The notes: generated from the letters alone by a model not told the origin. Shown: positions 1 to 13,707, numbered from the stretch's first letter. The stretch: DNA of 30,784 nucleotides from Deinococcus marmoris DSM 12784 (GCF_000701405.1 NZ_JNIV01000053.1:1-30784), one strand, 5' to 3'. A program made the numbers and translations.

Positions 1-1
1 T

Positions 2-235
2 CTGTTTCTCGAACGGGACGACGTTCCCTTCGACAACAACCAGGCGGAACGGGATATTCGGATGTTCTGTATCAAGCGCAAAGTGTCAGGTGGGTTTCGG
101 TCTCTGACTGGTGGAGCGGCGTTCTGCCGGATTCGCAGCTATATCTCCACACTTCGCAAGCAGGGCATACATGTCTGGCAGGGCCTCGTGAGTGTATTTC
201 GCGGTGACATCCTCATGCCCGACTTCTCGCGCTGA
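2..235 (+). CDS. IS66-family transposase, C-terminal fragment (cut by window edge)
   Basis: An open frame enters from the left edge and stops with TGA at 233-235, giving 77 residues. The sequence around [17 protein letters not shown] followed by [10 protein letters not shown] and a [15 protein letters not shown] stretch is the well-known C-terminal end of IS66-type DDE transposases; the E of NNQAERDIR corresponds to the last acidic catalytic residue of the family. The rest of the gene lies outside the window, so whether the element is intact cannot be judged. I could not identify the terminal inverted repeat in the 45 bases between this stop and the end of the dehydrogenase gene on the other strand. 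Confidence 0.88.
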   Translation: MFLERDDVPFDNNQAERDIRMFCIKRKVSGGFRSLTGGAAFCRIRSYISTLRKQGIHVWQGLVSVFRGDILMPDFSR

Positions 236-280
236 GTAGTTACGCCAGATGTTCTCCTCGCCCTTCAATCGGCGTCCGTG

Positions 281-1342
281 TCAGTCCGCCGCCGCCTCAC
301 CCCCCAGCGAGGCCATATCGATCACGAAGCGGTATTTCACGTCGTTGCGGACCATCCGCTCATAAGCGGCGTTGATGTCCTGCATGTCGATCAGCTCGAT
401 GTCGGCCACGATGCCGTGTTCGGCACAGAAATCGAGCATCTCCTGGGTCTCGGTCAGTCCGCCGATGTTGCTGCCCGAAACGCTGCGGCGGTGCGAGATC
501 AGCAGGCCGCCGTGGACACCCACCGGATCGATGGCCCCGACGATCACCAGTTGGCCCCCGAGCTTGAGGGTTCTGAGATAAGGCGCGAGATCGTGACTGG
601 TCGGCACGGTACTCAAGATGAAGTCGAAGCTGGTGCGCGCCGCCTTCATGGCCGCAGGATCACTGCTGATGATCACATGATGGGCACCCAGCCGCATGGC
701 GTCGGCGGCCTTGCTCTGGGAGGTGGTGAAGAGGGTGACCTCGGCCCCCAGCGCGGCGGCCAGCTTGATGCCCATGTGCCCCAGCCCGCCCAGCCCCACG
801 ATGGCGACGCGGTGGCCCGGACCGATCTTCCAGTGCCTGAGCGGCGAATACATGGTGATGCCCGCGCACAGCAGCGGGGCCACCGCCTTGAGGTCCAGCG
901 ACTCGGGAACGCGCAGGACAAATTCCTCGCGCACCACGATGGAACTCGAGTAGCCGCCAAAGGTCAGATTGCCACTGTCCCGCTCACGGGAGTTGTAGGT
1001 GGTGGTATGCCCATTCTCGCAGTACTGCTCCAGACCTTCGGCGCAGCTCGGGCAGTCCTGGCAACTGTCGATCAGCACCCCCACCCCGGCCAGATCGCCC
1101 GGTTTGAAGCCCTGCACCTGCCCGCCCACCGCCGTGACGCGGCCCACGATCTCATGACCGGGCACCATCGGATACAGGCCAGGCCCCCACTCGCTGCGGG
1201 CCTGGTGAATGTCCGAATGACAGACCCCACTGAACAGAATCTCGATCTGAACGTCGTTTGGACGCAGGTCACGCCGCTCGATCTGAAAGGGGGCAAGGGG
1301 GGTGGTGGCGTCCTGGGCGGCGTAGGCGTTGACAGTGGGCAT
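281..1342 (-). CDS. Zinc-dependent alcohol dehydrogenase, CAD/YahK type
   Basis: This 353-residue cytosolic medium-chain dehydrogenase should reduce aldehydes to alcohols (or the reverse) with NADP(H), as expected for the cinnamyl-alcohol-dehydrogenase-like family that includes E. coli YahK. Visible residues: catalytic zinc ligands C41, H63 (in GHE) and C159; structural zinc cysteines C94, C97, C100 and C108; and the Rossmann motif GLGGLG at 183-188. Length is normal for the family. The ATG at 1342 follows AGGAG with about 8 bases between. It is divergent from the LacI regulator across 364 bases, and its 3' end lies 45 bases from the IS66 transposase end. The substrate cannot be told from sequence. 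Confidence 0.93.
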   Translation of the reverse strand: MPTVNAYAAQDATTPLAPFQIERRDLRPNDVQIEILFSGVCHSDIHQARSEWGPGLYPMVPGHEIVGRVTAVGGQVQGFKPGDLAGVGVLIDSCQDCPSCAEGLEQYCENGHTTTYNSRERDSGNLTFGGYSSSIVVREEFVLRVPESLDLKAVAPLLCAGITMYSPLRHWKIGPGHRVAIVGLGGLGHMGIKLAAALGAEVTLFTTSQSKAADAMRLGAHHVIISSDPAAMKAARTSFDFILSTVPTSHDLAPYLRTLKLGGQLVIVGAIDPVGVHGGLLISHRRSVSGSNIGGLTETQEMLDFCAEHGIVADIELIDMQDINAAYERMVRNDVKYRFVIDMASLGGEAAAD

Positions 1343-1523
1343 GGGGATTACTCCTAGTGAGACGGATGGGAACAGATGGTTTGGATTCAGAGCGGCCAGA
1401 TAAGCTGAGTCAGGTGCCCACCATACTGTGGGTGCACATGGGGACGAGCGCCGCCGTTCCAGTGTGAGCGTCGAAACAAGCTAAGAGCGCAAACAGACAG
1501 ACTGCTGCACTTCAATTCCCCCA

Positions 1524-1551
1524 TTGACATTTCTCCTGCAACGTGCAAAAT
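1524..1551 (+). promoter_or_regulatory. Probable promoter of the lacI-sugar transport operon
   Basis: A perfect TTGACA (1524-1529) is followed after 16 bases by CAAAAT (1546-1551), a 4/6 match to the -10 consensus. The expected start site falls inside the first LacI-type palindrome at 1557-1572, which suits repression by occlusion. The region between the divergent dehydrogenase start (1342) and the regulator start (1707) otherwise holds no gene I can recognise. No convincing promoter for the dehydrogenase was found in it. Confidence 0.55.
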
Positions 1552-1556
1552 AGTGA

Positions 1557-1572
1557 TTGTAACCGCTTACAA
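1557..1572. promoter_or_regulatory. LacI-family operator 1
   Basis: TTGTAACCGCTTACAA is a near-perfect palindrome (one central mismatch pair) with the central CG and outer TGTAA/TTACA arms typical of LacI/GalR-family operators. It lies immediately downstream of the predicted -10 box and upstream of a LacI-family gene, so autoregulation of the operon is the simplest reading. Confidence 0.75.
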
Positions 1573-1646
1573 TTTCGCAAACTTCGTGGTCTGTCCTCCG
1601 CCCCCTCGCTCACCCTGCTGCGAATATCTTGCCTGACCGCACGCTA

Positions 1647-1660
1647 TGTAACCGGTTACA
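1647..1660. promoter_or_regulatory. LacI-family operator 2
   Basis: TGTAACCGGTTACA is a perfect 14-base palindrome sharing the TGTAACC arm with operator 1, whose centre is about 89 bases upstream. It lies 46 bases before the regulator start. Two related sites around one promoter suggest cooperative binding or DNA looping by the regulator encoded at 1707-2681. Confidence 0.78.
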
Positions 1661-1706
1661 GAAGTCAATCCCCACGCATGAGGCGAAAAGGAGACAAGCT
1701 GAAGAC

Positions 1707-2681
1707 ATGAAGTCAACCCGGCCCACCATCGACGATATCGCCCGCGAATCTGGTGTCAGCACCGGGACGGTCAGCCGGGTGCTGAATGGGCATTCCACAG
1801 TTGCCAGCCGCACCCGCGAACGTGTGCAGGACGTTATTGCCCGCCTGGGTTACGCGCCCGATCCTGCCGCGCGGCACCTGAGCTGGCGCACCGGGCAGAC
1901 GCTGGGCATCTCCTTTGAGCGCGATGATCCAGTGTTGCATCCGTACAGCGTGCTGTTTCGCCGCGCGCTGGAAGCCCATACCGCGCCGCAGGGCGTGCAG
2001 CTCATGGACCTGCGTGCAGACCTGTCCCGCCTGACGAGACTCCCTAGCGCAGTGCTGGTCATGCACGCGATGGACGGTGATCCGCGCCTGAATTTCCTGC
2101 GCGACAGGGGCGTTCCCGCTGTGCTGATCGGCCATCAGCCGGACTTTTTCTGGGTGGCCCCCGACGACGTGGGCGGCGCAGAACTAGCGACCCGGCACCT
2201 GACCGGGGCTGGACACCGCCAGTTGGCTTTTCTGGGACAGGGGCCAAGTCAGGTGGCACAGGACCGTGAACGCGGCGCGTTGGCGGCGGCACTGACAGCC
2301 GGGGCACAGATCATCAGCATTGCCAGCGATTTCACGGTGCTGGGCGGCTACCGGGCTGTGCGCCGGGCCTGGGAATCAGGCGTCCGATTCACGGGCCTGT
2401 TTGCCCAGAGCGACGAGAGTGCAGCTGGAGCGGTGGCGGCCCTGCAAGACCTGGGAGTAAACGTGCCGGGACAGGTCAGCGTGGTGGGCTTCGATGGCCT
2501 GCCCGAACTGCCCATCAATCTGCGGCTGACCACCGTGGCGCAGGACATTCCCCGGATCGCGTCCACCGCACTCACGCTGGTGCAGGAGGCCATCGTGGGC
2601 CTGCCCCCGCGCGGCGAATTTATTGAAGTTCAGCTTATTCGCGGCGCGACCGTCGCGCCATTCCCAGGAGGGAAGATATGA
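1707..2681 (+). CDS. LacI-family transcriptional regulator of the sugar operon
   Basis: This is a 324-residue repressor-type regulator with a LacI helix-turn-helix at about 7-27 (TIDDIARESGVSTGTVSRVL), a hinge helix at about 48-58 (YAPDPAARHLS) and a periplasmic-binding-protein-like effector domain to the end. I chose the ATG at 1707 because it gives the canonical family N-terminus and follows AAGGAG at 1688-1693. An open frame continues upstream to 1629, but it would run through operator 2. The stop overlaps the next start by 4 bases (ATGA, 2678-2681), so the regulator is translated with the transporter genes. It probably binds the palindromes at 1557 and 1647 and releases them when a sugar binds; the sugar is unknown. 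Confidence 0.93.
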   Translation: MKSTRPTIDDIARESGVSTGTVSRVLNGHSTVASRTRERVQDVIARLGYAPDPAARHLSWRTGQTLGISFERDDPVLHPYSVLFRRALEAHTAPQGVQLMDLRADLSRLTRLPSAVLVMHAMDGDPRLNFLRDRGVPAVLIGHQPDFFWVAPDDVGGAELATRHLTGAGHRQLAFLGQGPSQVAQDRERGALAAALTAGAQIISIASDFTVLGGYRAVRRAWESGVRFTGLFAQSDESAAGAVAALQDLGVNVPGQVSVVGFDGLPELPINLRLTTVAQDIPRIASTALTLVQEAIVGLPPRGEFIEVQLIRGATVAPFPGGKI

Positions 2682-3910
2682 AAAACTCACTGTTGATCAG
2701 CCTCGCTGTCCTCGTTGCCACTGCCGGTTCGGCCTCGGCGCAGACCACCATCAAGATCAACGGCTACGGCGGCCAGGATCCGGCCATCGTGGGTGACCTG
2801 ATCAACCGCTTCGTCAAACCCGCGCTGATCAAGGACAACATCACGGTGGTCTATCAACCGCTTCAGGGCGACTACAACCAAGCCCTGACCACGCTGCTGG
2901 CGGCGGGCAACGCAGGCGACGTGTTTTACGTGCCCGGCGAGACATTGGACGGCTACGTCGCTACCGGCAAGCTGCTGCCAATGAACGGCGTTGTCAACAC
3001 CACGCCGTTTATCAAGAGCCTGAACGACGCCTTTACGCGGGGCGGCAAGACCTACGCCATTTCCAAGGACTTCAACACCCTGACGCTGGTGTACAACAAA
3101 GACATCTTCGACGAGGCCAAGGTTGCCTACCCCAACGACAACGAAACCTGGACCAGTTTTCAGAACAAGCTGGCAGCAGTGAAAAAGGCGCTGGGCAGCG
3201 ATTACTACGGAGCGTGCCTGGTCCCCGATTATGCCCGCATGGGCCAGTACGCCTTTGCAGCGGGGTGGCAACCCTTCGATGCCAAGGGCAAGACCAACCT
3301 GCTCGATCCGGCCTTCGTCTCGGCCTTCAACTACTACACTGGCCTGAGCAAGAACAAGGTGGGCGTGCAGCCCTCGGAGTTGTCTCAGGACTGGTCTGGC
3401 GGCTGCCTGGCCTCGGGCAAGGTGGCCGTGGCTGTCGAGGGCAACTGGGTCGTGGGTTTCTTGAAAGACAACGCGCCCAACCTGAAATACGGCTCGGCCC
3501 TGATCCCCAGGAATGACAAGACCGGCAAGCGCGGCAACTTCGTGTTCACCGTGGGCTGGGCCATCAACTCGGGCACCAAAAACAAGGCGGCTGCCGCCAA
3601 AGTGCTGAACATCCTGACCAGCCCCCAGGTGCAGCAGTACGTGCTGGAACAGGGCCTGGCGATTCCCAGCCGCTCGTCGCTGCAAAACAACGCCTTTTTC
3701 AAAAAGACCACCCCCGGCGCACAGAACAGCAAGGCCGTCTTTCAGGGCGCGTCGTCGGGCACCGTGCGGCCCTATTACTTCGGCACCCAGGGGCCAGACT
3801 GGACCAAGCCAATCAATACCGCGCTGGCCGCCGTGCTGAGTGGCCAGAAGTCCAGCGCCGCCGCCCTGAAGCAGGCGCAGCAGGAAATGAACACCCTGCA
3901 AAGCCGCTGA
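2678..3910 (+). CDS. Sugar ABC transporter substrate-binding protein (family 1)
   Basis: This 410-residue exported protein has a signal peptide at 1-22 (MKNSLLISLAVLVATAGSASA, cleavage near ASA-QT) and the fold-typical pattern of family 1 extracellular solute-binding proteins: an early DVFYVPGETLDGY segment, YAISKDFNTLTLVYNKDIF, and a late YVLEQGLAIPSR segment. Strong AGGAGGG at 2666-2672 precedes the ATG. It should deliver a sugar or oligosaccharide to the two permeases downstream. The debranching-type glucosidase two genes further on points to an alpha-glucan oligosaccharide, but this is inference from context only. Confidence 0.9.
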   Translation: MKNSLLISLAVLVATAGSASAQTTIKINGYGGQDPAIVGDLINRFVKPALIKDNITVVYQPLQGDYNQALTTLLAAGNAGDVFYVPGETLDGYVATGKLLPMNGVVNTTPFIKSLNDAFTRGGKTYAISKDFNTLTLVYNKDIFDEAKVAYPNDNETWTSFQNKLAAVKKALGSDYYGACLVPDYARMGQYAFAAGWQPFDAKGKTNLLDPAFVSAFNYYTGLSKNKVGVQPSELSQDWSGGCLASGKVAVAVEGNWVVGFLKDNAPNLKYGSALIPRNDKTGKRGNFVFTVGWAINSGTKNKAAAAKVLNILTSPQVQQYVLEQGLAIPSRSSLQNNAFFKKTTPGAQNSKAVFQGASSGTVRPYYFGTQGPDWTKPINTALAAVLSGQKSSAAALKQAQQEMNTLQSR

Positions 3911-4018
3911 GCTGATTTCTGAGCTGATACCGGGGGTCACGGCGCGGCTGGAAGGGAGTCAGGACTTTGCACTGCCCGCCCGCTGCCCCCAGTGTCTTCC
4001 CACCGGAGGGCTTCCACC

Positions 4019-5113
4019 ATGCTCAAGAAGGGACAGACCTCAGCCGCCTACCTGTTTCTCGCGCCGTTTCTGATCACCATCGGGATTTTCTTCTTCTACG
4101 CCTTCGCGCGGGCCATCTATTACTCGTTTACCGATTTCAACCTGTTCAATACGCCCAGGCTGATCGGCATCAAGCCGTACACCGATGTGCTGGCCGATCC
4201 GCTGTTTCAGCGCGCGCTGGCCAACAGCCTGGTCTTCGCCGTCATCACCACCACCCTCCAGACGGTGGGCGCGCTGCTGATGGCGGTGGCGCTGAACAAC
4301 AAGATCCGGGGCATGGCCTTCTTCCGTTCGGCGTGGTACATGCCCAGCATCACGTCCAGCGTGGTCATCACCCTCATTTTCCTGTGGCTGTTCCAGCGCC
4401 GGGGCGTCGCCAATTACGCGATTACCCAGTGGCAGGCGTATCTGCCCTACACCCTGGCCCTGACCAGCGTGCTGATCGCCGTGCAGGTGGTGCAGGTGCT
4501 GTGGGAGCGCTCGCGCGGGCTGCCCGCCGGGTGGTTGGATCCCGCGCTGGCCGCAGTCAGTCTGATGATCGCCGTGGCGGTCACGGCCACCCTGCACTGG
4601 ATGGGCGTGCTGTCGGTGCGCGACGTCGCGCCCTACGATTTCCAGTACTTTTCAGACCGCTGGATCAGCGTTGGCGGCGTACAAATCCTGAGCATTCCCA
4701 TGCTGGTGATCATCATCCAGAACACCTTCACGACTATTCCCACCCTGATGCTGTTCTTCCTGGCGGGTCTCCAGAACATTCCCGGCGCGCTGTACGAGGC
4801 CGCCGACATTGACGGCGCGACACCCGCACAGAAGTTGATGAACGTGACCGTGCCAATGTTGCGTCCTGTGAGCTTTTACGTGATCACGGTGGGCCTGATC
4901 GGGACCATGAAGATGTTCGATCAGGTGGCGGTGATCGGCAGCGCCGCGCCGCAAAGCACCCTGATCACGCTGGCTTATTACGTGTACACCAACACGTTTA
5001 AAGCTGGGGCCGCGCCGGTCAACATGGCCGCCGCCGCCGCCATCATGCTGGCCGCCATCATCCTGGTGATGGTATTCGTGCAACGCCGCTTCATCAGCTC
5101 CGAGGCGGTGTGA
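4019..5113 (+). CDS. Sugar ABC transporter permease, MalF type, with extra membrane segment pair
   Basis: This is a 364-residue inner-membrane permease. The N-terminal LFLAPFLITIGIFFFYAF helix, the RSAWYMPSITSSVV segment and the EAA loop at about 260-281 (EAADIDGATPAQKLM) that docks to the ATPase are all typical. Family members are usually about 290-310 residues; this one carries about 70 extra residues at roughly 140-215, including two hydrophobic stretches (about 148-162 and 177-196). The ATG at 4019 is preferred over an upstream GTG (3992) because GGAGGG lies at 4005-4010. It follows the binding-protein gene and is 1 base from the second permease. Confidence 0.9.
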   Translation: MLKKGQTSAAYLFLAPFLITIGIFFFYAFARAIYYSFTDFNLFNTPRLIGIKPYTDVLADPLFQRALANSLVFAVITTTLQTVGALLMAVALNNKIRGMAFFRSAWYMPSITSSVVITLIFLWLFQRRGVANYAITQWQAYLPYTLALTSVLIAVQVVQVLWERSRGLPAGWLDPALAAVSLMIAVAVTATLHWMGVLSVRDVAPYDFQYFSDRWISVGGVQILSIPMLVIIIQNTFTTIPTLMLFFLAGLQNIPGALYEAADIDGATPAQKLMNVTVPMLRPVSFYVITVGLIGTMKMFDQVAVIGSAAPQSTLITLAYYVYTNTFKAGAAPVNMAAAAAIMLAAIILVMVFVQRRFISSEAV

Positions 5114-5114
5114 G

Positions 5115-6644
5115 ATGACGACGACTCTCACTGAAGTTCGCAGAAGCGCCGCCGACATGGACCGCTGGCTGGCCCGCCGCCGCTGGGCACGCGCGGGCTG
5201 GTTGTACGCCTTCATGCTGGTCATGAGCATCTTCTTCCTGGGGCCATTCCTGATGGGCCTGCTGAGCAGCATGAAAGACAACCCCAACGAATACCCGCCC
5301 CGCCTGGTCATTCCGCAACTGACGCCGCAGTTCATCGGGCGTGCCTACAACCTGGGCGTGCAGGGCGCGGGCAGCGGCTGGAACGGCGGCCTGGAGCCGG
5401 GCCGCACCGTCACCTTCGACGTGAGTGTGCGCTCCCCGGCGGACGCGCCGCAGGAGCCGCCCACCACGGCGCTGTTTCCTTATCAGCCCACCAGCCTGGT
5501 GGCCATCGCCCGGCAGGCGCAGGCCACCGAGTACGCCACCGTCAGGACCGTGGAAACCGGGCAAGTGGGCGAGGTTCGCAGCTACCGCATCACAGTGGAT
5601 TATCCGGCACTGACAGCGCAGCAGGGTCAGGTCATCCGGGCGCAACTGGCCACACCCGACGCCAACCTGAACGCCAAGCTCCCCGGCGGCCAGATCGTGC
5701 CGGTCACGCTGGACACACCCGCAGCGCAGGAAAAACAGTATTCGCTGAATGCCACGCAGGCTGTGGAACTGGTCAAGTCGGGTGACAGGTATTACCTGCG
5801 CGGTCCGGTCTTCGAGCGCACGCCGCTGCAAATCGACGTGCAGCGCGGCCAGAGCATCACCTCCAGCACACTCCCGCCCAGCGACAGGCAGAACTTCGGA
5901 CGCTCCTTCGCCTACCGCAACATCACCCCCGGCGTGCTGGGCTACACCTTCAATAACTACCGTCGCGCCTTCACCGAGACCACCAGCCCGCAGACCGGAC
6001 GCAGCCTGTTCTTCACCTGGGTGCTGAACACGTTTTTCTACGCCTTCTTGCGCGTCAGCGCCGCCATCGTCTTTTGCTCGCTGGCCGGGTACGCCCTGGC
6101 CCGCATGGACTTTCCCGGCAAGAATCTGATCTTTGTCGTCGCCGTGCTGTTCGTGCAGATGGTGCCCGATCAGGTCAATCTGGTCAGCAACTACGTATTG
6201 CTGCAAGACCTGGGGCTGCTGAACATCTGGGGCCTGTGGTTCAACGGCCTGGTGGCGGCGGGCGGCGTCTTTCTGATGAAGCAGTTCTTTGAGGGCATGC
6301 CCAAGGAGCTGGAGGAATCCGCCGCCATCGACGGCGCAGGGCCGTTTGTGACCTTCTTCCGCGTGATGCTGCCGCAGGCCGGACCCGCGCTGATCGCCCT
6401 GGCCATTACCCAGTTTCAGGGCGCGTGGAACGACTTCTTCTGGCCGCTGGTGATCCTGCGTCAGAACACCGATTACCTGCTAACGGTGGGTCTGGTCAAC
6501 TTCCGCCAGCTCTACGGCGGACAGGGCGACTACGGCCTGATCCTGGCAGGTGCGGTCCTGAGCGCCATTCCCGTGATCGTCATCTTCGTGGTCTTCCAGC
6601 GTTACTTTGTGGACACCGGAGCGGACAGCGCAGTGAAGGGATGA
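5115..6644 (+). CDS. Sugar ABC transporter permease, MalG type, with ~200-residue extracytoplasmic insertion
   Basis: This 509-residue permease is far longer than the usual 270-300. After the first membrane helix (about 28-50) comes the usual PP.. segment, then roughly 200 extra polar, beta-rich-looking residues (about 75-275) with no hydrophobic helix. The normal NNYRRAF element then resumes at 280 with the remaining membrane helices. The EAA loop is intact at about 400-420 (EESAAIDGAGPFVTFFRVMLP). The insertion follows helix 1 and should face outward, where it could contact the binding protein or sugar. No ATPase gene is nearby; a shared MsmK/UgpC-type ATPase elsewhere in the genome is likely. 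Confidence 0.9.
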   Translation: MTTTLTEVRRSAADMDRWLARRRWARAGWLYAFMLVMSIFFLGPFLMGLLSSMKDNPNEYPPRLVIPQLTPQFIGRAYNLGVQGAGSGWNGGLEPGRTVTFDVSVRSPADAPQEPPTTALFPYQPTSLVAIARQAQATEYATVRTVETGQVGEVRSYRITVDYPALTAQQGQVIRAQLATPDANLNAKLPGGQIVPVTLDTPAAQEKQYSLNATQAVELVKSGDRYYLRGPVFERTPLQIDVQRGQSITSSTLPPSDRQNFGRSFAYRNITPGVLGYTFNNYRRAFTETTSPQTGRSLFFTWVLNTFFYAFLRVSAAIVFCSLAGYALARMDFPGKNLIFVVAVLFVQMVPDQVNLVSNYVLLQDLGLLNIWGLWFNGLVAAGGVFLMKQFFEGMPKELEESAAIDGAGPFVTFFRVMLPQAGPALIALAITQFQGAWNDFFWPLVILRQNTDYLLTVGLVNFRQLYGGQGDYGLILAGAVLSAIPVIVIFVVFQRYFVDTGADSAVKG

Positions 6645-6723
6645 GCCTGGGCTGTCTGAGGACATTGCTTCACCTCTTCGGACTGGCCCCATTCTCCCAT
6701 TTTGACCCCCACGCTGAGGGCGA

Positions 6724-6758
6724 GCTGGGAGGGGCCAACCCGCAAACCCCCTCCCAGC
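6724..6758. other. Intergenic hairpin between permease and debranching-enzyme genes
   Basis: An 11-bp perfect stem (GCTGGGAGGGG at 6724-6734 pairs with 6748-6758) encloses a 13-base loop. No T-run follows on either strand, so it is not a standard intrinsic terminator; it may protect or attenuate the mRNA. The 240-base gap (6645-6884) shows nothing else I recognise except the ribosome site of the next gene. Confidence 0.5.
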
Positions 6759-6884
6759 GAAGGCTGAACGGCAAAGCAGTCGTCGTCAGTTGCCAAGTAA
6801 AACATCCTTCAAACCGCGTCCTCAGCTTTCCTGCCGCCGAGCGTCCCGACTGACCCGTCCCCTTTCCCCCAGCAAGGAGCTGTA

Positions 6885-8771
<1,887 letters not shown>

Positions 8772-8929
8772 GCCTGTTTGGATTTCGGCTTTTCAGGTGC
8801 GTACCCAGTCCCCGACACTTTCTCTGGAAATTATACAAGACAGGGATTTTGACCATCAGGGACCGCACACTGGGCGAAAGCGTGAAGATGCCGTTCTGGA
8901 TGGAACTTTGAAAACTGTCAGAGAATGAA

Positions 8930-8960
8930 TAAAAAGAATGCCCCCGCTCAATGCGGGGGC
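8930..8960 (-). terminator. Intrinsic terminator of liv operon 1
   Basis: A perfect 8-bp GC stem (8940-8947 with 8953-8960, GCCCCCGC/GCGGGGGC, loop of 5) is followed on the minus strand by CTTTTTATT. This is a textbook rho-independent terminator just past the livM1 stop at 8980. The preceding stretch 8772-8929 holds no clear terminator for the debranching-enzyme gene on the plus strand. Confidence 0.9.
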
Positions 8961-8979
8961 AACAGTGGAGAGGTCAGTT

Positions 8980-9932
8980 TCAGCGGCGGCGCAACCAGCC
9001 CTGCACCGTGCCCACCACACCGGAGCGGAAGAACAGCACCGTCACCACGAAAACCAGACCGGTCACGATGCCCACCGGCAGGCTGGAAGTGGTCAACTGG
9101 TCTCTCAGCAGCAGCACCAGGCCCGCGCCCACCGCCGGGCCAAACAGCGTGGTGGTGCCGCCCAGCAGGGTCATCATCACGACCTCACCGCTGGTGGTCC
9201 ACTTGGTCACGTCCAGGCTGACCACACCGTGGCCGAAGGTGTACATGCTGCCCGCCAGCCCAGCCAGCCCGGCACTGATCAGAAAGGCAGTGAACTTGAA
9301 GCGGACAGGGTTGTAGCCGATGCTCTGGGCGCGCTGCTCGTTGTCGCGCACCGCCTGCTGCGCCTGCCCGAAGGGGCTGCGCACCGTGCGGTAGGCAATG
9401 TAAAAGCCCAGCGCGAACACCGCCAGACAGAAGTAGTAGCGCGTGACGCTGTCACTGAAGTCCAGCCCGAACAGGCTGGGGCGGTCAAAGCCCTGGAGAC
9501 CGTTCTCGCCGCCGGTCACGTCGGTCCATTGCAGCGCCACGAAGTAGACCATCTGCGCGAAGGCCAGCGTGATCATGCTGAAGTAGATGCCCGCGCTCCT
9601 CACGCTCAGGTACGCGATGGGCACGGCCAGCACCAGCGCACTGAGTGTGCCGCCCAGCATGGCCACCGGCACACTCTGACCGTTGGACAGCAGATAGGCG
9701 GTCACGTAGGCGCTGCCGCCCCAGAAGGCGGCGTGCCCGAAGGACAGCAGGCCGGAAAAGCCGAACAGCAGGTCAAAGGCCACCGCGAACAGGCCCCAGG
9801 CCAGAATGTCCAGCGCCAGCACCGGGTAGATCAGCCGGGGCAGAATCAGCAGCAGAATACCCAGCCCGATCATCCACCCGGCGCGGATGGTGCGCTCGCG
9901 GTCATTGCGGGCGGCGGTGCGGGGAATGGCGG

Positions 9933-9936
<4 letters not shown>
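8980..9936 (-). CDS. livM: Branched-chain amino acid-type ABC permease LivM (operon 1)
   Basis: This 318-residue polytopic membrane protein has LivM family signatures: FDLLFGFSGLLSFGHAAFWG near residue 60, a GIYFSMITLAFAQMVYF helix, and the DNEQRAQSIGYNPVRFKF loop that contacts the ATPase. It would form the translocation pore with LivH. It overlaps livH1 by 4 bases (9933-9936), is the last gene of the operon, and is followed by a terminator. The substrate of the system is uncertain; the HAAT family carries amino acids, amides, urea and some aromatic acids. Confidence 0.92.
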
Positions 9937-10823
<887 letters not shown>

Positions 10824-10848
10824 CTGTTGTCCATGACGTGAGAAGAAG

Positions 10849-10886
10849 GGGGGCCGGGAACGCCCGGTTTCAGCGTCCCGGCCCCC
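10849..10886 (-). other. Intercistronic hairpin after SBP1 gene
   Basis: An 11-bp perfect stem (10849-10859 with 10876-10886, GGGGGCCGGGA/TCCCGGCCCCC) has a 16-base loop and lies between the binding-protein stop and livH1. On the minus strand it is followed by a pyrimidine-rich CCCTTCTTCTC rather than a U-run. This suggests partial termination or 3'-end protection that raises binding-protein mRNA above permease mRNA, as is common in ABC operons. Confidence 0.65.
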
Positions 10887-10903
10887 GCCTCTCTAGCCGG
10901 TCC

Positions 10904-12127
<1,224 letters not shown>

Positions 12128-12163
12128 GGTGAAATCCTCCGGGAGGGGAAAGGGAGCGAGAGT

Positions 12164-12906
<743 letters not shown>

Positions 12907-12910
<4 letters not shown>

Positions 12911-13707
12911 TCGTCCGCCTCGTCGCCCAGGTAGGCCTCGATGACGCGGGGATCTTTACGGACCTCCTCGTAGCTGCCGCTGGCCAGCAGCGCGCCGTAC
13001 TGCAACACCGTGATGCGGTCTGCCAGTTCCGAGACCACGCTCATGTTGTGTTCCACCAGCACCACCGTGCGCCCACGCGCCACCTGCCGCACCAGGGCGA
13101 TCACGCGGGCCACGCCCTCCGATCCCATGCCGGAGGTGGGTTCGTCCAGCAGCAGCACGCGCGGGTCCTGGGTCAGCGAGATGCCGATTTCCAGTTGCCG
13201 CTTCTCGCCGTGGCCCAGGTCTGCGGCCAGCCGCGCGTGCGAGTCGGCCAGTCCCACGTCCGCCAGAATCGCGTCGGCCTGCGGCCCCAGCTTTTCCAGC
13301 CTTGAAAGCGGCGTCCAGAACTGCCCCGGCAGCGCACTTCTGGATTGCAGCGCCACCAGCAGGTTTTCCCGCACGGTCATGGTGGGAAACACGCTGCTGA
13401 TCTGGAACGAGCGCGACAGCCCGCGCCGCACGATCCGGTGGGGCGGCAACGTGTCGATGCGTTCCCCGAACAGCCGGACCTCGCCCGAAGTGGGTTTCAG
13501 AAAGCCGGAGAGAAGATTAAAAAGAGTGGTCTTGCCCGCGCCGTTGGGGCCGATGATGGCGTGAATCTCGCCCTCGTGAATAGCAAGGGTCACGTCATTG
13601 GTGGCGCGGAAGCCCCGGAAATCCTTGACCAGATTCCGCGCCTCAAGGGCCATGGTGGGGTTGTGGGCTGCGCCTGTCGGTGGGGCGAGCCGGGTCTGCG
13701 CCGTCAT
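12907..13707 (-). CDS. livG: Liv-type ABC ATPase LivG (operon 1, first gene)
   Basis: This 266-residue ATPase has Walker A GPNGAGKT (53-60), the LivG-type signature LGHGEKRQLEI (164-174) in place of LSGGQ, and Walker B VLLLDEP (184-190) followed by TSGMG. The annotated ATG at 13707 lacks its own Shine-Dalgarno sequence, and the family region begins near M19, so a later start is possible. A 10-codon mini-ORF with AAGGAGG in front ends in an ATGA overlap with this start, which may provide coupled translation. Promoter A (13780-13811) lies upstream. Confidence 0.92.

Noticed and set aside
278..1357. 359-codon plus-strand frame opposite the alcohol dehydrogenase
   Set aside because: The minus strand encodes an intact zinc dehydrogenase with all zinc ligands; the plus-strand translation has no family features.
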